A stretch of DNA of 64,000 nt. Origin: Amphimedon queenslandica. Lineage: Eukaryota > Porifera > Demospongiae > Haplosclerida > Niphatidae. The position numbers and the translations under genes are program-made. Within the stretch, counting starts at the first letter, position 1. Each line of letters opens with the position of its first letter. Positions 22,918 through 34,475 of the stretch are shown piece after piece. The notes under the pieces were generated by a model. That model did not search any database and was not told where the DNA came from. It was given only the letters and a program-made list of their open reading frames with translations. The DNA lies in contig NW_003546450.1 of NCBI RefSeq assembly GCF_000090795.2, forward strand, positions 61,254 through 125,253, written 5' to 3'.

Positions 22918-25142
22918 ATGAGCATAGTGACAGCCTCATCTACTGAAGATTTGCTTGGTGAAAAAGTTGAGCAAGCCACTGCTACGAAAAAGTCAAAAAT
23001 ATTCGATTTTAAAATGTAAGATGAACTAGATTTTTAAATGAATTATTAATGTAATAGGTGGAATAAAAGACACGTTGCATTTAAAGTGCTGTATTTAGGT
23101 TGGGATTACAGTGGTCTAGCATTACAAGATACCACAACCGAAACGATTGAAGTATGAATTGATCGATTGCAATAATTATAATAATTATTAATTATAAGGC
23201 TAAGTTATTCGATGCATTGCTAAAGACAAAATTAATTGAGGATCCATCACAAAGCAATTATAGTAGGTGTGGACGCACTGATAAAGGAGTATCTGCATTT
23301 GGACAAGTAAAGACTAGGAGAGAGAGAGAGTTTGAACTTTTCTTGTAGGTAATTACACTTGATGTGAGAACAGCACTCTTAGAAGGAGAAGGAGTCATTG
23401 TACCAGAAGGCAGCAAAGCAATCGAAAGAAAAGGTTTCTTCATTGTGCTAGTAGATACGTGTATCATTAAATGTAAATCTTAGGCGACAAGATTATAGAG
23501 CTGCCATACCTTAATATGCTAAATAGAGTTCTTCCTAAAGACATCAAACTGTCAGCTTGGGCACCAGTGCCACCTCAATTCAGTGCAAGGTCCAACAAAT
23601 ACACATCATAATGCTATACTGGGTACTGTAATAGGTTTAACACAATGCATAGGATTTACAAGTATTACTTTCCCATGGGCTCAATGGATATTGAAGTACT
23701 GCTTAAAAGCAATGGCATGATTGTAATATAAAGCATTTTTCGTAGCTTATGAGGGAAGGAGCAAGGAAATTTATTGGACATCATGACTTTAGGAATTTCT
23801 GCAAAGTAAGTCATGCATTTAAAAAAATCCCCTTATTCAATATATAAGGGGAATATTATATTCCCCTTTTTCAATATATTATTGTTTTATTATAGTATGA
23901 TACTAATGATCTAGCTACACAATCTATTAAGTTTGATAGGACAATACTAGACATCAAAATAGAGCCTTTGGATCAAAAGTGAGATCCAATGTAATGCACT
24001 TTATGCAGTATATATTTACTCCATTTTAAAGTAGCTCTGTTGTATCATCTCATCAGCTATATGCATGCACTGTGACTGGTCTTGCTTTCCTAAGACATCA
24101 GATTCGTTGCATGATGTCACTTTTGTTTTTAGTAGGTCACAAGCTAGAGCAACCAAGTGTAAGTATATGTACAGTACACTACTAGCAATACCATGTACCG
24201 TATAGAAGGAAATTTTGAAGGGAGTTAAATTTGTGTAGAATTGCTAAATTTTGGTGATTGGCGAATTTATGACCATGTGCCATTGAGCATGTGCATAATA
24301 ATTTAAAATGGCGGATTTTTATTTTGGCGAATGGCTATCAAAACACCAAGCAAATTCGCCAAATTTAACTACCTCCAAAATTTCCTTCTATACAGTAGCT
24401 TCCATTCCTTTTCTGTATGATGTAACATTTAATTGCATAAAAATAAATGTCACAGAGTTGCTTTTCATCTCGTTCACATCTTAAGCTGTAAATGAGATTT
24501 CAATACATTAACAGATTATAGATTACATGCTGGATATTAGCCAGTGCCCAGGGAAGCCACAATATGGCATGGCAGCAGGTCAGCTCTCAATCTCATGCTT
24601 GTTTCTGTACATCTGATAATAATTTTAAGATTTCCCTCTGGTTCTGCATGACTGCGTTTTCCAAGACATTGAATGGCAATACTTGGACTGTAAGTAACGT
24701 GCATAATTCCATTCTCATGTCTTCATAATTTCGTATTAGATTCCTATGTGAATGTAATAAGTGAACTCCAGAAAGCTTGGACCTATCACATGACACAGTT
24801 AAAGAGTCATTGACTGATTGTATAATGTCACGTGTTTCATTTATTGCAGGGCTATGATAGTTAAAAGCATGATAGACCAATTGGAAGGCATCGATACTTC
24901 TTCTTTTTCTCCTTCTTTGCTCCCTCTCCCTACTAATTATCTCTTTCCTGTTCTTAAGACTGATCATAAATTGGGTAAATCTTACAAGCCGATTAGAAAC
25001 AGACCAACCTCTGGTTAGGGATAACTATTAATGCATATCTGATGATAGTTATATTGTAGGTTCTTATGAAGAACGCTGTGAGAACTACAAAGCAGCAAAA
25101 AAGAGAAAATTGGAAGACGGGAGCAGCTCTGAAAATACTTAA
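22918..25142 (+). CDS. PUS3: PUS3, tRNA pseudouridine synthase (positions 38/39)
   Basis: A TruA-family pseudouridine synthase that modifies U38/U39 in tRNA anticodon arms. After a short N-terminus comes [20 protein letters not shown]. The catalytic motif [15 protein letters not shown] near 23264-23308 holds the conserved Asp. Later exons give [62 protein letters not shown] and [20 protein letters not shown], all typical of PUS3/Deg1. The end carries [12 protein letters not shown], then a basic tail ending [14 protein letters not shown]. The intron around 24805-24848 is unclear: the preceding frame runs to a stop after MTQLKSH and I found no fully convincing donor for the [13 protein letters not shown] exon. 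An intron holds a MITE at 24196-24397. Confidence 0.9.
24196..24397. mobile_element. MITE with TACCGTATAG ends (PUS3 intron)
   Basis: A 202-bp element whose left end TACCGTATAGAAGGAAATTT pairs with its right end AAATTTCCTTCTATACAGTA. The inverted repeat extends about 38 bp with three mismatches and runs into AGTTAAATTTG/CAAATTTAACT. It has no coding capacity. Termini and size suggest a Tc1/mariner-type non-autonomous element. Confidence 0.9.
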
Positions 25143-25266
25143 ATAATATCATTTCTCACTCATGATTTCTCTCTATCATACAGTATGTGAATGAATTTGT
25201 ACTATTGTACTTCTTAAAAAGCAATATTTGTTGTAAATTTGAATATTAAACACACAATACAAATGA

Positions 25267-27492
25267 TTAGTGAACGCTACCGTGATCCACCACTTCAACA
25301 GTTTCCAGTTCAGGAATAACAGCATACATAAGGAGCTCAAAACAAGAATAAAACAATTGCTTGTTTGCGTTCCGATCCTGAAAAGCCGTAAACATTTTGA
25401 GGAAACCCAAATTACAGTTCCTCTGTCCAAGGACGGTTTGCAGTGTGAGTGGTATGCATTTCATGAAATGCTGTTTAGCTTCTTCTTTCGTTAGTTCCTT
25501 TTCTGCGTCGCTCCTGTCTTGAGGTGCCTCCCCAATCTCTCCCCCTGGCCACATCGACTCCTGAAATGTCTCTATGTAATACACTAGCATTGGCTCTGAG
25601 ACCAGCCACTTCATGAGGTCTTGAAGCTCTCCTTCTAACCCACGGCCGAATGTAAGCTGTGCCAAGTCGTATAACTGCTTCCGAAGTATCCGACTCTTTC
25701 CTTGGAGCTCAAATACTTCGCTGATGAGCGAGGATACCGAATCAAGGATCGACTCTTCTTTTGTCTCACGGAGTAATAGCCGTGAGGGTTTCTCGTCTTT
25801 ATGGAGGTCAGCCGAGGCCGGGCTAAGGAAATTAAAAACCTCCTGGCTCTCAATGAGAAACTGATTGTGTAAGACTGTGTTCACGTAGATTTGAAGAGCA
25901 TGCTTATATTTATCCCAGTACTGCTGGTCTTCGCGTTTCAGGAATGGTATGAAACTCTTTCTCGGAAGAGGAGGGAAGATAAGGTCGGGGCAGATTGGCC
26001 GGATTTTAGTGTGAAGCTCTTGAAACTCGCTCAGTCTTCGTCCAAGTACCCACCCGGCAGATTTAGGGACCTCAGGGTTCTCGTGAGTACTGAGAGCTAT
26101 CACTCCACTGTCCATGTCTTCTTCAATGCTCTCACTACTGCATAAACTGTCATTGACAAACGGAGAGAAACTAGTAACTATACATGTATGTGTGTGTGCA
26201 TGGAGAGAGAAAAGGGGTAATACATGTCGTATTAATAATTATTAAAAAAGGAAAATCTATAGAAAAGAGTAGATAATATAGGGCTTCTACTCTTGATAGC
26301 AACAAGTAATGGTAATCTGCAATTGTTCAACCAATGGTGGCAAATCAATTTTAATTTTGGGAGGCATTCCAATCAAAATTAATCAATTCTTAAAGTTACT
26401 CAAAAATTGGGTTAAAGTCCCTGTACATGGTCTTGGGTTAAATCTCGCCAAAAATGAAAAGTGGAGAATTCTTTATTTTCATAATTTTTTCTGATAATAT
26501 ACATGTCCTTATGTTGTGTTAAAGTTTGAGCTCATTCCAATCAAAATTGAATTTTTTTACAAACTTTTGAAGTTGCTTATGACAAAGTATCCTGTACTAT
26601 ATCTATATAGTACAATCAATACATGTACAGTATTTCATCAAAATGGCTAGGAGAAACTTAATTCCCAATATTTTCTCATGCATAATGCAGAAATTTAAAG
26701 CTGAATCAAACACTAATTATGTAAAGCCCTTCCCTGTAACACAATGAAGTCACTTACAAGTATTTCTAGACATTGCTTTCCTATTAACAGGTGGTCTATG
26801 GACAACCAGAATCATCAGTGGGTCCTTATCGTTCCCTACATCCTCGGCAAGATCAACATTAGAAATCTCAACATTCCACTTCCCTTGCGTACCGAACCAC
26901 TCCTCTAAAAAAAATATAATGAGTACCTAACAATATGTCTTGATTGCCTTACCAGTGTGTTCAATGTATCTCTGTAATTGTTTGATTTCTTCCTGAATCT
27001 CTGTCCGTCCTTTTTCTAGTCTCTTCACACGAGCAGTAGCTGTGTTTTCCTTCACTGCACTAGTCTCAGCTTTATACGAAGCAATGACAGAGTCCTAGAC
27101 GTACCATACATAGTAAAAGTTAAGATATTGAATAAATGTATAATGTGTGCATTAATTAGAAATCTTGTGTGCATTAATTAGAGTTTTGAGTGCATAAACT
27201 AGAGTTTTTGTGTTGCTTCACCTTGTCGGATAATTTTCTTTTTAAAGCCGTGAGTCTCTTTTGATAGACGTTATCATCCAATGCGGATCCACTTATACCT
27301 GAGAAACTGTAGAAAATAAGAGCATTAATCTCTTGTACATACAAGTGCCATAAATTAAATAATAACAATTAGAGGCATTTTAAAGGAATTTTTGGGAGAA
27401 ACCATGGGCATTCACTGTCACTTTCAAACTATTTTATCATAATTTTGCTTGACTTTTTCTACATTAAATACATGATTATAGTCTAAAAATAT

Positions 27493-27544
<52 letters not shown>

Positions 27545-29321
27545 GGCTCACCTTAGGGCCAGTACTTTGTCTTCGCTCTCTGTCTCTCCTTCCATGAACT
27601 CTTTAAAGTCTTCGCTGTATAGGAAAGTCTCGTAATGCTGCTCATGTAGCTCCTGGTGTATCAGTCTCTGAATATTAATGAGTGCTATGAGAGACGGGGA
27701 ACCAGGAGACGAGGAGTGAGCATGTGCAGAGGAGGAGTGGGACGAGAGAGAGGAGAGAGAGGAATTTGGTGACGAAGGTAGAGAGGACTGAGGGAGTGAG
27801 GGGGTAGAGGGGAGGGGAGAGAAAGGAGGAGGAGGTATGGAAGCCTCAATCTCCATTGCTCTCTCTAATTCTTCTAGTAGTTCACTCGGTGGGTAGATAG
27901 GGCATTCTGCTCCTAAAGCTAAATACTTAGCATAAATATTCTTTATTGACTGAAGACTGACGGTGCTGCTACCTGGCCCTGTCTTTAATAAGCCTCTAGT
28001 TTCTCTCATAAAAGCCAGTCGATTACCGTAGTTACACTTGTTGAGAAAGCGTTCAAAATAATCCAGACACTTCTCACTTTTCATGATGGTCTCAAACGGA
28101 ATAGGGCGTGGGAAATCGGGTTTGACCTGCTCCGTTTCGACCTGGTCTTGCTGATAGTCTTCACCGCCCAGAGCTCTGATTCGTCTCTCACAGGCTCCTT
28201 TGGCAGTCGTTAATTGTGTTATGTACAATCTGAGATCTCTCTCCATTAGGGACTTTGCTTTATCGGCCGAGACGGCAACAGGAAGACTTGAAACCCTCAG
28301 ACCAGTCGAACTAGCTTCTTTCATACGCTGCACGGCTTTAGCCTAGAGTAAAATAATTAATTATTTGCAATGTCATTATTAGCCTCTCCTTTCTTTATCT
28401 AACCTGCATTATATCGGTGATGATTGATGATCTGATGTGAGTCAGCTCATTGATGTCATCGCATTTCTTGATATGCTGCATAAAATCTTCGTACGTCTCC
28501 GAATGTGCATAACGTTTTTGGGAGACTTTCGTGAGTTCTTCCCTCTGTACAAGATAGCGTAGGAGTTTCTGGTTGATGTAGTCGGGTTCACAAATCCTCT
28601 CAATCATTGGATGGACTATATTACATACGAGGAATTCGCGAATAATTATTCTAATTGGAGTGCACTCTAGGTACTCCCGATCGAGACACACACATAAAAG
28701 GACGTCGATGGCTTTTCGAAGAAACTCTATCTCTTTCTCTTCGTTTTCAAGATAAGGAAATGAGCGAAGGTTAGGGAAACTACGAGCACTGGCAGAGCCT
28801 GGCCTAGCCCCACTCCCTGATCCAGAGAAACCACGAAACGAGAGAAAGTGTTGCCGTAGTACTTCTATAGAGTCGTGAGATATCAGCTTCAGGGTGTCAA
28901 CTTGAGAAATACGCTTGAGTAGAACTTGAAGAACCTTCCAGACCTCAGGGGTAAGGCTGTTGAAGAACTTTTTCTCATTTGGCGCAACGATCGAATAAAA
29001 TGGTCGCACGTGGTGTAGTAGGACTAGATCTATGACACGGTGTATCCGATCATCGATATTAGCAGAGACGAGTGTGGGTAGAAGTGTTTTAGGTGGGTAT
29101 ACTTTAAGGTGGTAGAGGAAAGGGTGTGGAATGGGTTTAGGAGGGCGGGGTTGAGTTTCTGATCTTCTAAGCTCATAGCTCCCTTTAAACAAAGCCAGAG
29201 AGCCGCCAAAAATTATAGAGAGAAGAAGAAATAGGGGAAATAGTAGCCACGGAGTGTAGAGGTAGTATAAAGAGAACAGGAGGGCCAGAAACAGGAAAAT
29301 AAAATGATACTTGACCGCCAT
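25267..29321 (-). CDS. SNX25: SNX25, sorting nexin with PXA, RGS and PX domains
   Basis: The start at 29321 gives two hydrophobic N-terminal segments (FIFLFLALLFSLYYLYTPWL and LFPLFLLLSIIFGGSLALF). A PXA domain follows (PTLVSANIDDRIHRVIDLVL, VCLDREYLECTPIRIII). The second exon holds LRLYITQLTTAKGACERRIR, diagnostic of SNX25, and an RGS-like domain (CLDYFERFLNKCNYGNRLAF). A Pro/Ser-rich linker precedes a coiled coil. The PX domain spans exons near 26900 and 26100 (KWNVEISNVDLAEDVGNDKD, WVLGRRLSEFQELHTKIRP), and the nexin C domain closes the protein (GELQDLMKWLVSEPMLVYYI). The family acts in endosomal sorting and TGF-beta receptor trafficking. Introns hold subfamily A repeats and a TTA microsatellite. 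Confidence 0.92.
26325..26660. repeat. Subfamily A repeats in an SNX25 intron
   Basis: About one and a half units lie in forward orientation on the plus strand, antisense to the gene: CTTATGTTGTGTTAAAGTTT then GAGCTCATTCCAATC near 26510. The palindrome is decayed (CCTGTACTATATCTATATAG near 26590). Confidence 0.8.
27495..27544. repeat. (TTA)n microsatellite in an SNX25 intron
   Basis: About 16 uninterrupted TTA units end directly before the GGCTCACCTTAGGG exon border. The tract could vary in length and affect the minus-strand splice donor region. Confidence 0.95.
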
Positions 29322-29325
29322 CTTT
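29313..29325 (-). promoter_or_regulatory. YY1-like motif overlapping the SNX25 start codon
   Basis: The minus strand reads AAAGATGGCGGTC across the ATG, close to the YY1 consensus AAGATGGCGGC. Similar motifs overlap the DR1 start at 32381 and lie just upstream of the ATP13A start near 43763-43775. Confidence 0.45.
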
Positions 29326-29545
29326 TTGCCATGCCCAGCAGCGCAGCCCCGCCTTTTAGAGGTGTGGCTGATTAATCTGCAATCTCAAATTTTCTTTCCG
29401 TTTGTTTAATTAGAAACCCAAACACGTGGGAGGGCTTACAAATTACAGGTCTCTGGTCTCATTGCTTTCATTTAAAAATGTACTTCACTTGCCTTCTCTA
29501 ACCTATCTCCCCCCCCTCTATCCTCTCCTTCTCTTCTAGTTAGTT

Positions 29546-32148
29546 ATGGCCGATACGGTGAACTGGGCTGAAGCAGTTGACCAACAGGAACAGGTTACCA
29601 GTGGTGTAGCTGGTTTAAACGTGTCCCCAGCTGATCCAGGGGACGTCGAGACTAGCAAAGCCGAGGCATCTCTCCTCACTAAGATCCTACGAACGAAACT
29701 CGTCGATAATTCAAATGATGTAGAGGTTCAGCAGAATGATCCGACCTCTCCACTTTATTCTGCTCGCTCCTTTGAAGAACTTAATCTGTATGTTAGGTTC
29801 CGTTATTATATATATTATAATTATTGTTACTAAATATAGTATAATTGTGACAATAATAGTAATATGCATGTAGTTCTAAAAATAGAATTTTGAGCCCCCT
29901 AAATATAGTTTAATTGTGATGTAATATTAATTAATATTGATACTAAAAATAGAATTATAAATCCTCTATCTTTCTTTTTTTCCCTCAGTCATCCTAATCT
30001 TCTAAAAGGTATCTACAGTATGAAATTCAACAAACCGTCAAAGATACAGGAGAAAGCATTGCCACTTTTATTAGCCGACCCGTAAGCTTTTCAATGTTAC
30101 TAGCAACATAAATATATTTCTCTTTTAGTCCTCAGAATTTAATTGCTCAAAGTCAAAGTGGAACTGGTAAGACAGCTGCTTTTGTCTTGGCAATGTTGAC
30201 GAGAGTTGACACTTCAAAACCTTACCCTCAAGTAACTACCACATCTCATTGTATATGACTGTATTCTCGGTTCTTCATTCTGTGTGTTAGATTCTTTGCT
30301 TGTCTCCTACGTTTGATCTGGCCCAGCAAACTGGTAAGGTTTTACAGCAAATGGCCCAATATTCTCCTGAAATTAAAATGACTTATGCTGTAAGAGGATC
30401 AAGAAGTGAGTGATATATAATGTGTTTTCTATTTAATGCCTCTTTTATATAACTCTATTTAACGCCCAGCTTTTCAACGTGGTCAAAATGACAAAGTAAC
30501 CGAGCACATATTAATTGGTACTGCCGGGACTGTGCTTGATTGGGCTGTCAAGTTTCGGGTTTTTGATCCCAAACTGATCAACATGTTCGTACTCGATGAA
30601 GCTGACGTGATGATTGATACTCAAGGACAACAAGACCAAACTATTAGACTCCACAAGTGAGGAGAGAGAGAGAGGGAAGGAGGAGGGAGAGAGAGAGGGA
30701 AGAAAGAGGAGGGAGAGAGAGAGGGAAGAAGGAGGAGGGAGAGAGAGAGGGAAGGAGGAGGGAGAGAGAGAGGGAAGGAGGAGGGAGAGAGAGAGAGGGA
30801 AGGAGGAGGGAGAGAGAGAGAGGGAAGGAGGAGGGAGAGAGAGAGAGAGAGAGCTTGAGAAGGTGAAAAGGAAAATACACTAGGCAACATCTGGCAACAT
30901 GTTGCTTACAAGATCAAAGTAACCACAAATGTTGCCAACAACATGTTGCCTAGAGTATGTTGGGCTTTATTCTTCCATTAAAAAAAATCTATTTATTTTT
31001 GTATCTTATTATTACTAGACAACTAAGGAGAGATTGTCAACATGTCTTATTCAGTGCGACCTACAACGAGGAAGTTATGACTTTTGCAAAGAAAAGTATG
31101 CTACAAGGAATTTGTTTTATTTTATTATTATCAACCACCTCCCTCTCCATTTTATTCTATAGTTATTTCAGAGCCTAATATAATTCATTTGAAGCGATCG
31201 GAGGAAAGCCTCGATAATATAAAGCAGTATTATGTTTGGTGCTCAGCTGCTGGTGATGAGGGAAAATTTGCCGCCTTAACTAACCTCTATGGAGTCCTAA
31301 CCATTGGCCAATGCATTGTATTCTGTCATGTTAGTGAAGAGATAGAGAGTGGGACGAAATGAGTTTTTGTTTTTATGTAGACAAGAAAATCGGCAGCTTG
31401 GCTTGCAGGAAAAATGAACAAAGAGGGACACGCTGTGGCTCTGTTGACAGGCCAGTCAACTGTTGAGCAAAGAATTGCTGTTTTAGACAGGTACAGAATA
31501 ACCTCATCAGGGCTTCATTTAGGGGGGGTGGAGGGGGGGCACTGCCCCCCCCCCTTGGAGAACGTTTGACTCCCTTGATTGACTTATTAACAGGAAAAAT
31601 TTCATTACCCCAGCAGTACATTGTATAAGTGTTGTGACCACACATTTTTGCATGCACAATAGAAATTATTAGCAACCCTCCCCCTTCTTTGAAATATTTT
31701 AAATCCTGCCCCTTATATTAAACCCTAGATGAAGGCATGCTCATCTACATTCTATGATTCTATCTTTTATCATTTTTCTGTTTCTTTCGACAGATTCAGA
31801 GAAGGCAAAGAGAGGCTACTGATTACGACTAATCTCTGCGCTAGAGGAATCGACATTGATCAGGTAAATGTAAAGCATAAAAATCTATTTTCAATTGTCA
31901 TTGTTATGTAGGTCACGTTAGTAGTGAATTATGATATTCCGATGGATGTCCATCACAAGCCCGACTGCGAGACTTATCTACATAGAATTGGTAGGACTGG
32001 AAGATTTGGGAAATCTGGTCTAGCCGTTAATTTTGTCGATGGGAGGAAATCCTATGATAGCCTGATGTTCATACAGAACCACTTCAAGAGGGAAATTCAA
32101 AAGCTTGATGCTGACGATCCTGACGAGATTGAAAAGCTACAGAAATGA
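29546..32148 (+). CDS. DDX19: DDX19/Dbp5 DEAD-box RNA helicase
   Basis: An mRNA-export helicase that works at the cytoplasmic face of the nuclear pore. The acidic N-terminus ([16 protein letters not shown]) leads to the Q motif region [15 protein letters not shown]. Helicase motifs are seen in order over the exons: [13 protein letters not shown] (motif I), [10 protein letters not shown] (Ia), [10 protein letters not shown] (Ib), [10 protein letters not shown] (motif II), [10 protein letters not shown] (III), IVFCHTRKSA (IV), [20 protein letters not shown] (V) and [15 protein letters not shown] (VI). The C-terminus ends [13 protein letters not shown], close to human DDX19. An intron at 30660-30960 holds a GA minisatellite followed by a palindromic MITE. 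The gene is head to head with SNX25, with about 225 bp between starts. Confidence 0.95.
30661..30854. repeat. GGGAGAGAGA minisatellite in a DDX19 intron
   Basis: About eight purine-only units of roughly 24 bp (GGAGGGAGAGAGAGGGAAGG pattern). All six frames give low-complexity open stretches here; none is a gene. The pure purine strand could form triplex DNA. Confidence 0.93.
30876..30958. mobile_element. Short copy of the palindromic ACACTAGGCAACAT MITE
   Basis: This 83-bp element starts TACACTAGGCAACAT and ends ATGTTGCCTAGAGTAT. Its middle, TTGCTTACAAGATCAAAGTA, is identical to the inner arm of the copy at 18381-18540. It looks like an internally deleted copy. Confidence 0.85.
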
Positions 32149-32380
32149 GAATTGAAAGACAACCAATTATTAGCTTCTTATTATTTTCTGTCTTTATTTC
32201 TATGCACGCATTTGACAATTAATAACACAGGCACACGTGGTCTACCCTACACGATCCTTCACTCTTTCTCTTGTTATTGTACCTTTCCCAAGTTTTTTTT
32301 TAAAGTATGCGGGAAGTATACGGAAAGCACGTGGTGGCGCATGGCACATTTTGTGACCCCACCCATTAATTAAGTTTAAA

Positions 32381-34239
32381 ATGGCGGACGCAGATCCTAT
32401 TTCTCAAGATGACGAATTATACCTGCCTAGAAGTAATTTGGCGTACACTACAAGTCCTTAATTATTTGTATATCTTTAGCTGTAGTTAATAAGCTCATTA
32501 AAGAAATGGTGCCGCACATACGGGTTAGTACAGATGCCAGAGATCTCATTCTAAACTGTTGTAGTGGTAAGGGACTGGGTTTTATTTCTAGAAGGAAAAT
32601 TTTGCAAATAATTTGATTGTATTAGGGCAATTTCAGTCACGATCATACCGTAGGGTGCCTTTTTTCGAGGGCTGTAGGTTTCATGAATTTTTATTTTTCG
32701 GGTTTAATTTTCGCAAATTTATGCATTCTGCCATCTTGTACCATATTAATTTGATTTTCGCGGAAGTAATTTTCACGAATTTTAAAGAAATCTACAAAAT
32801 TTACAGCCCTCAAAAAAAGGCGCCCTACGGTACTTGTAAAAATAAGATACAATTTTTAATGCTATTTTTAGAATTCATACATTTGCTGGCGTCTGAAGCT
32901 AACGAGGTTTCTGAGAAACAGCAAAAGAAGGTGATATCACCTGAACATGTCATAGAGGCCCTCACTACACTGGGTTTCAATGAGTACATACCTGACGTAA
33001 AGGAGGTGCTGAAGGAATACAAGGAACAGGCTAATGTGAGTTAGAAATTTTCAACTATAGAGGTACATGTATATAATGGGTAATTTCGGAGCCATTTTTT
33101 GAAAAAACCATAGCCTGGGGTACCATTCATAATTTGGTATTTTCTTAAAATGGCTGTAACTTGAAAATTGAAGTCAGAATCAGCTCAAAATTGCTACACA
33201 GCATAAAGACATCAATATGTATCAGAAAATATAATAAAAATTTGGGGGTGATTTTGGAACCATTTTTTGGAAAAAAACCATGGGCTATAGCCTTGGGTAT
33301 TTTTCAAAATTTTGGCATTTTAAAAAAATGGCTGTAACTCGAAAAATTGAAGTTGGAATCAGCTCAAAATTGCTACACAGCATAAGGACATCAATATGTA
33401 TCAGAAAATGTAATAAAAGTTTGGGGTGATTTTGGAGCCATTTTTTTGAAAAAACCATGGGCTATAGCCTTTGGTATTTTTCTAAATTTTGGCATTTTCT
33501 TAAAATGGCTGTAACTTGAAAAATTGAAGTCAGAATCAGGTCAAAATTGCTACACAGCATAAGGACATCAATATGTATTAGAAAATATAATAAAAATTTG
33601 GGGTGATTTTGGAGCCGATTTTTCAAAAAAACCATGGGCTATAGCCTTGGGCATTTTTCAAAATTTTGGTATTTTCTTAAAATGGCTGTAACTTGAAAAA
33701 TTGAAATCGGAAACAGCTCAAACTTTCTACATAGCATAAGGACATCAATATGTATCAGAAAATGTGATAAAATTCAGGTTGATTTTGGAGTCATTTTTTG
33801 GAAAAAAAACCATGGGCTATAGTTTCTGAAAATTTGTTTAAAAATAAGACTAGTACATACATGTACATTGTGTATTTCAATGGAACAGCTATTAAAAATA
33901 AGCAGTCACATTTATGTACATGTAGCTTGATTTTTGCATAAATTTTAAAAGTATTTAATGATATTTTAGAAACACAGGCAGAGAGGTAAGAAATCTAGAT
34001 TGGACAAGTTAGGCGTCCCTGAAGAAGAGCTGCTGAGACAGCAACAGGAACTATTTGAGCAAGCAAGATTAGAAGTAACAGAGGCACAATAAACTCCATT
34101 TTTATTTTGAACCACTTGTTACTATTTTTAGAATGAGTTATACGAGCAGCAGCAGGCACTATTGCAGGATACGATGGCTGGAGGAGTAGCACCAGCTCTC
34201 CCCCAACAACAACAACAACAACAACAACAAGGACAATAA
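32381..34239 (+). CDS. DR1: DR1 (NC2-beta), TBP-binding transcription repressor
   Basis: A histone-fold protein that with DRAP1 binds TBP on promoters and blocks TFIIA/TFIIB entry. Exon 1 (32381-32431) reads MADADPISQDDELYLPR. Exon 2 gives TVVNKLIKEMVPHIRVSTDA and RDLILNCC. The main exon gives EFIHLLASEANEVSEKQQKK and VISPEHVIEALTTLGFNEYI. Then follow SRLDKLGVPEEELLRQQQEL, the conserved helix after the histone fold, and a C-terminus of about nine consecutive Gln. Order and spacing match human DR1, whose tail is also Gln-rich. The third intron is large and holds a subfamily B array; the second holds a MITE. Confidence 0.94.
32646..32832. mobile_element. MITE with TACCGTAGGG ends (DR1 intron)
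   Basis: A 187-bp element with left end TACCGTAGGGTGCCTTTTTT and right end AAAAAGGCGCCCTACGGTA; the inverted repeat is about 31 bp long and runs into GAGGGCTGTA. The interior GGTACAAGATGGCAGAATGC (read on the minus strand) is shared with the copy at 39277-39482 in the opposite orientation. Confidence 0.9.
33060..33850. repeat. Subfamily B tandem array in a DR1 intron
   Basis: About four and a half units of roughly 178 bp. Each has AAACCATGGGCTATAGCC, then ATTTTCTTAAAATGGCTGTA, CAGAATCAGCTCAAAATTGC and TACACAGCATAAGGACATCA. CCATGG motifs lie near 33284, 33459, 33640 and 33810. It is inverted relative to subfamily A in the same reading sense. Confidence 0.92.
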
Positions 34240-34475
34240 ACATACTTCACTCGCAGACAAACATCTATTGATCACTATCCATTGTTTGATAATTATGATA
34301 AATTATACAATAATAATAGTATAATTGCCAGTGCTACCAGCTAGCTGTTAATCAACCAATTTATTTGATATATAAAGGATTGAAGTAAAACATTAATGTA
34401 TAAAAAATAAATATACTAAAAGTAACAAGCTTTTAATTATCACCTTTAGCTACCGCCCACACAACCACATTCATA

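Noticed and set aside
30614-30890. Overlapping Glu/Arg-rich and Ser/Leu/Pro-rich frames on both strands
   Set aside because: They are translations of the GA minisatellite in a DDX19 intron.
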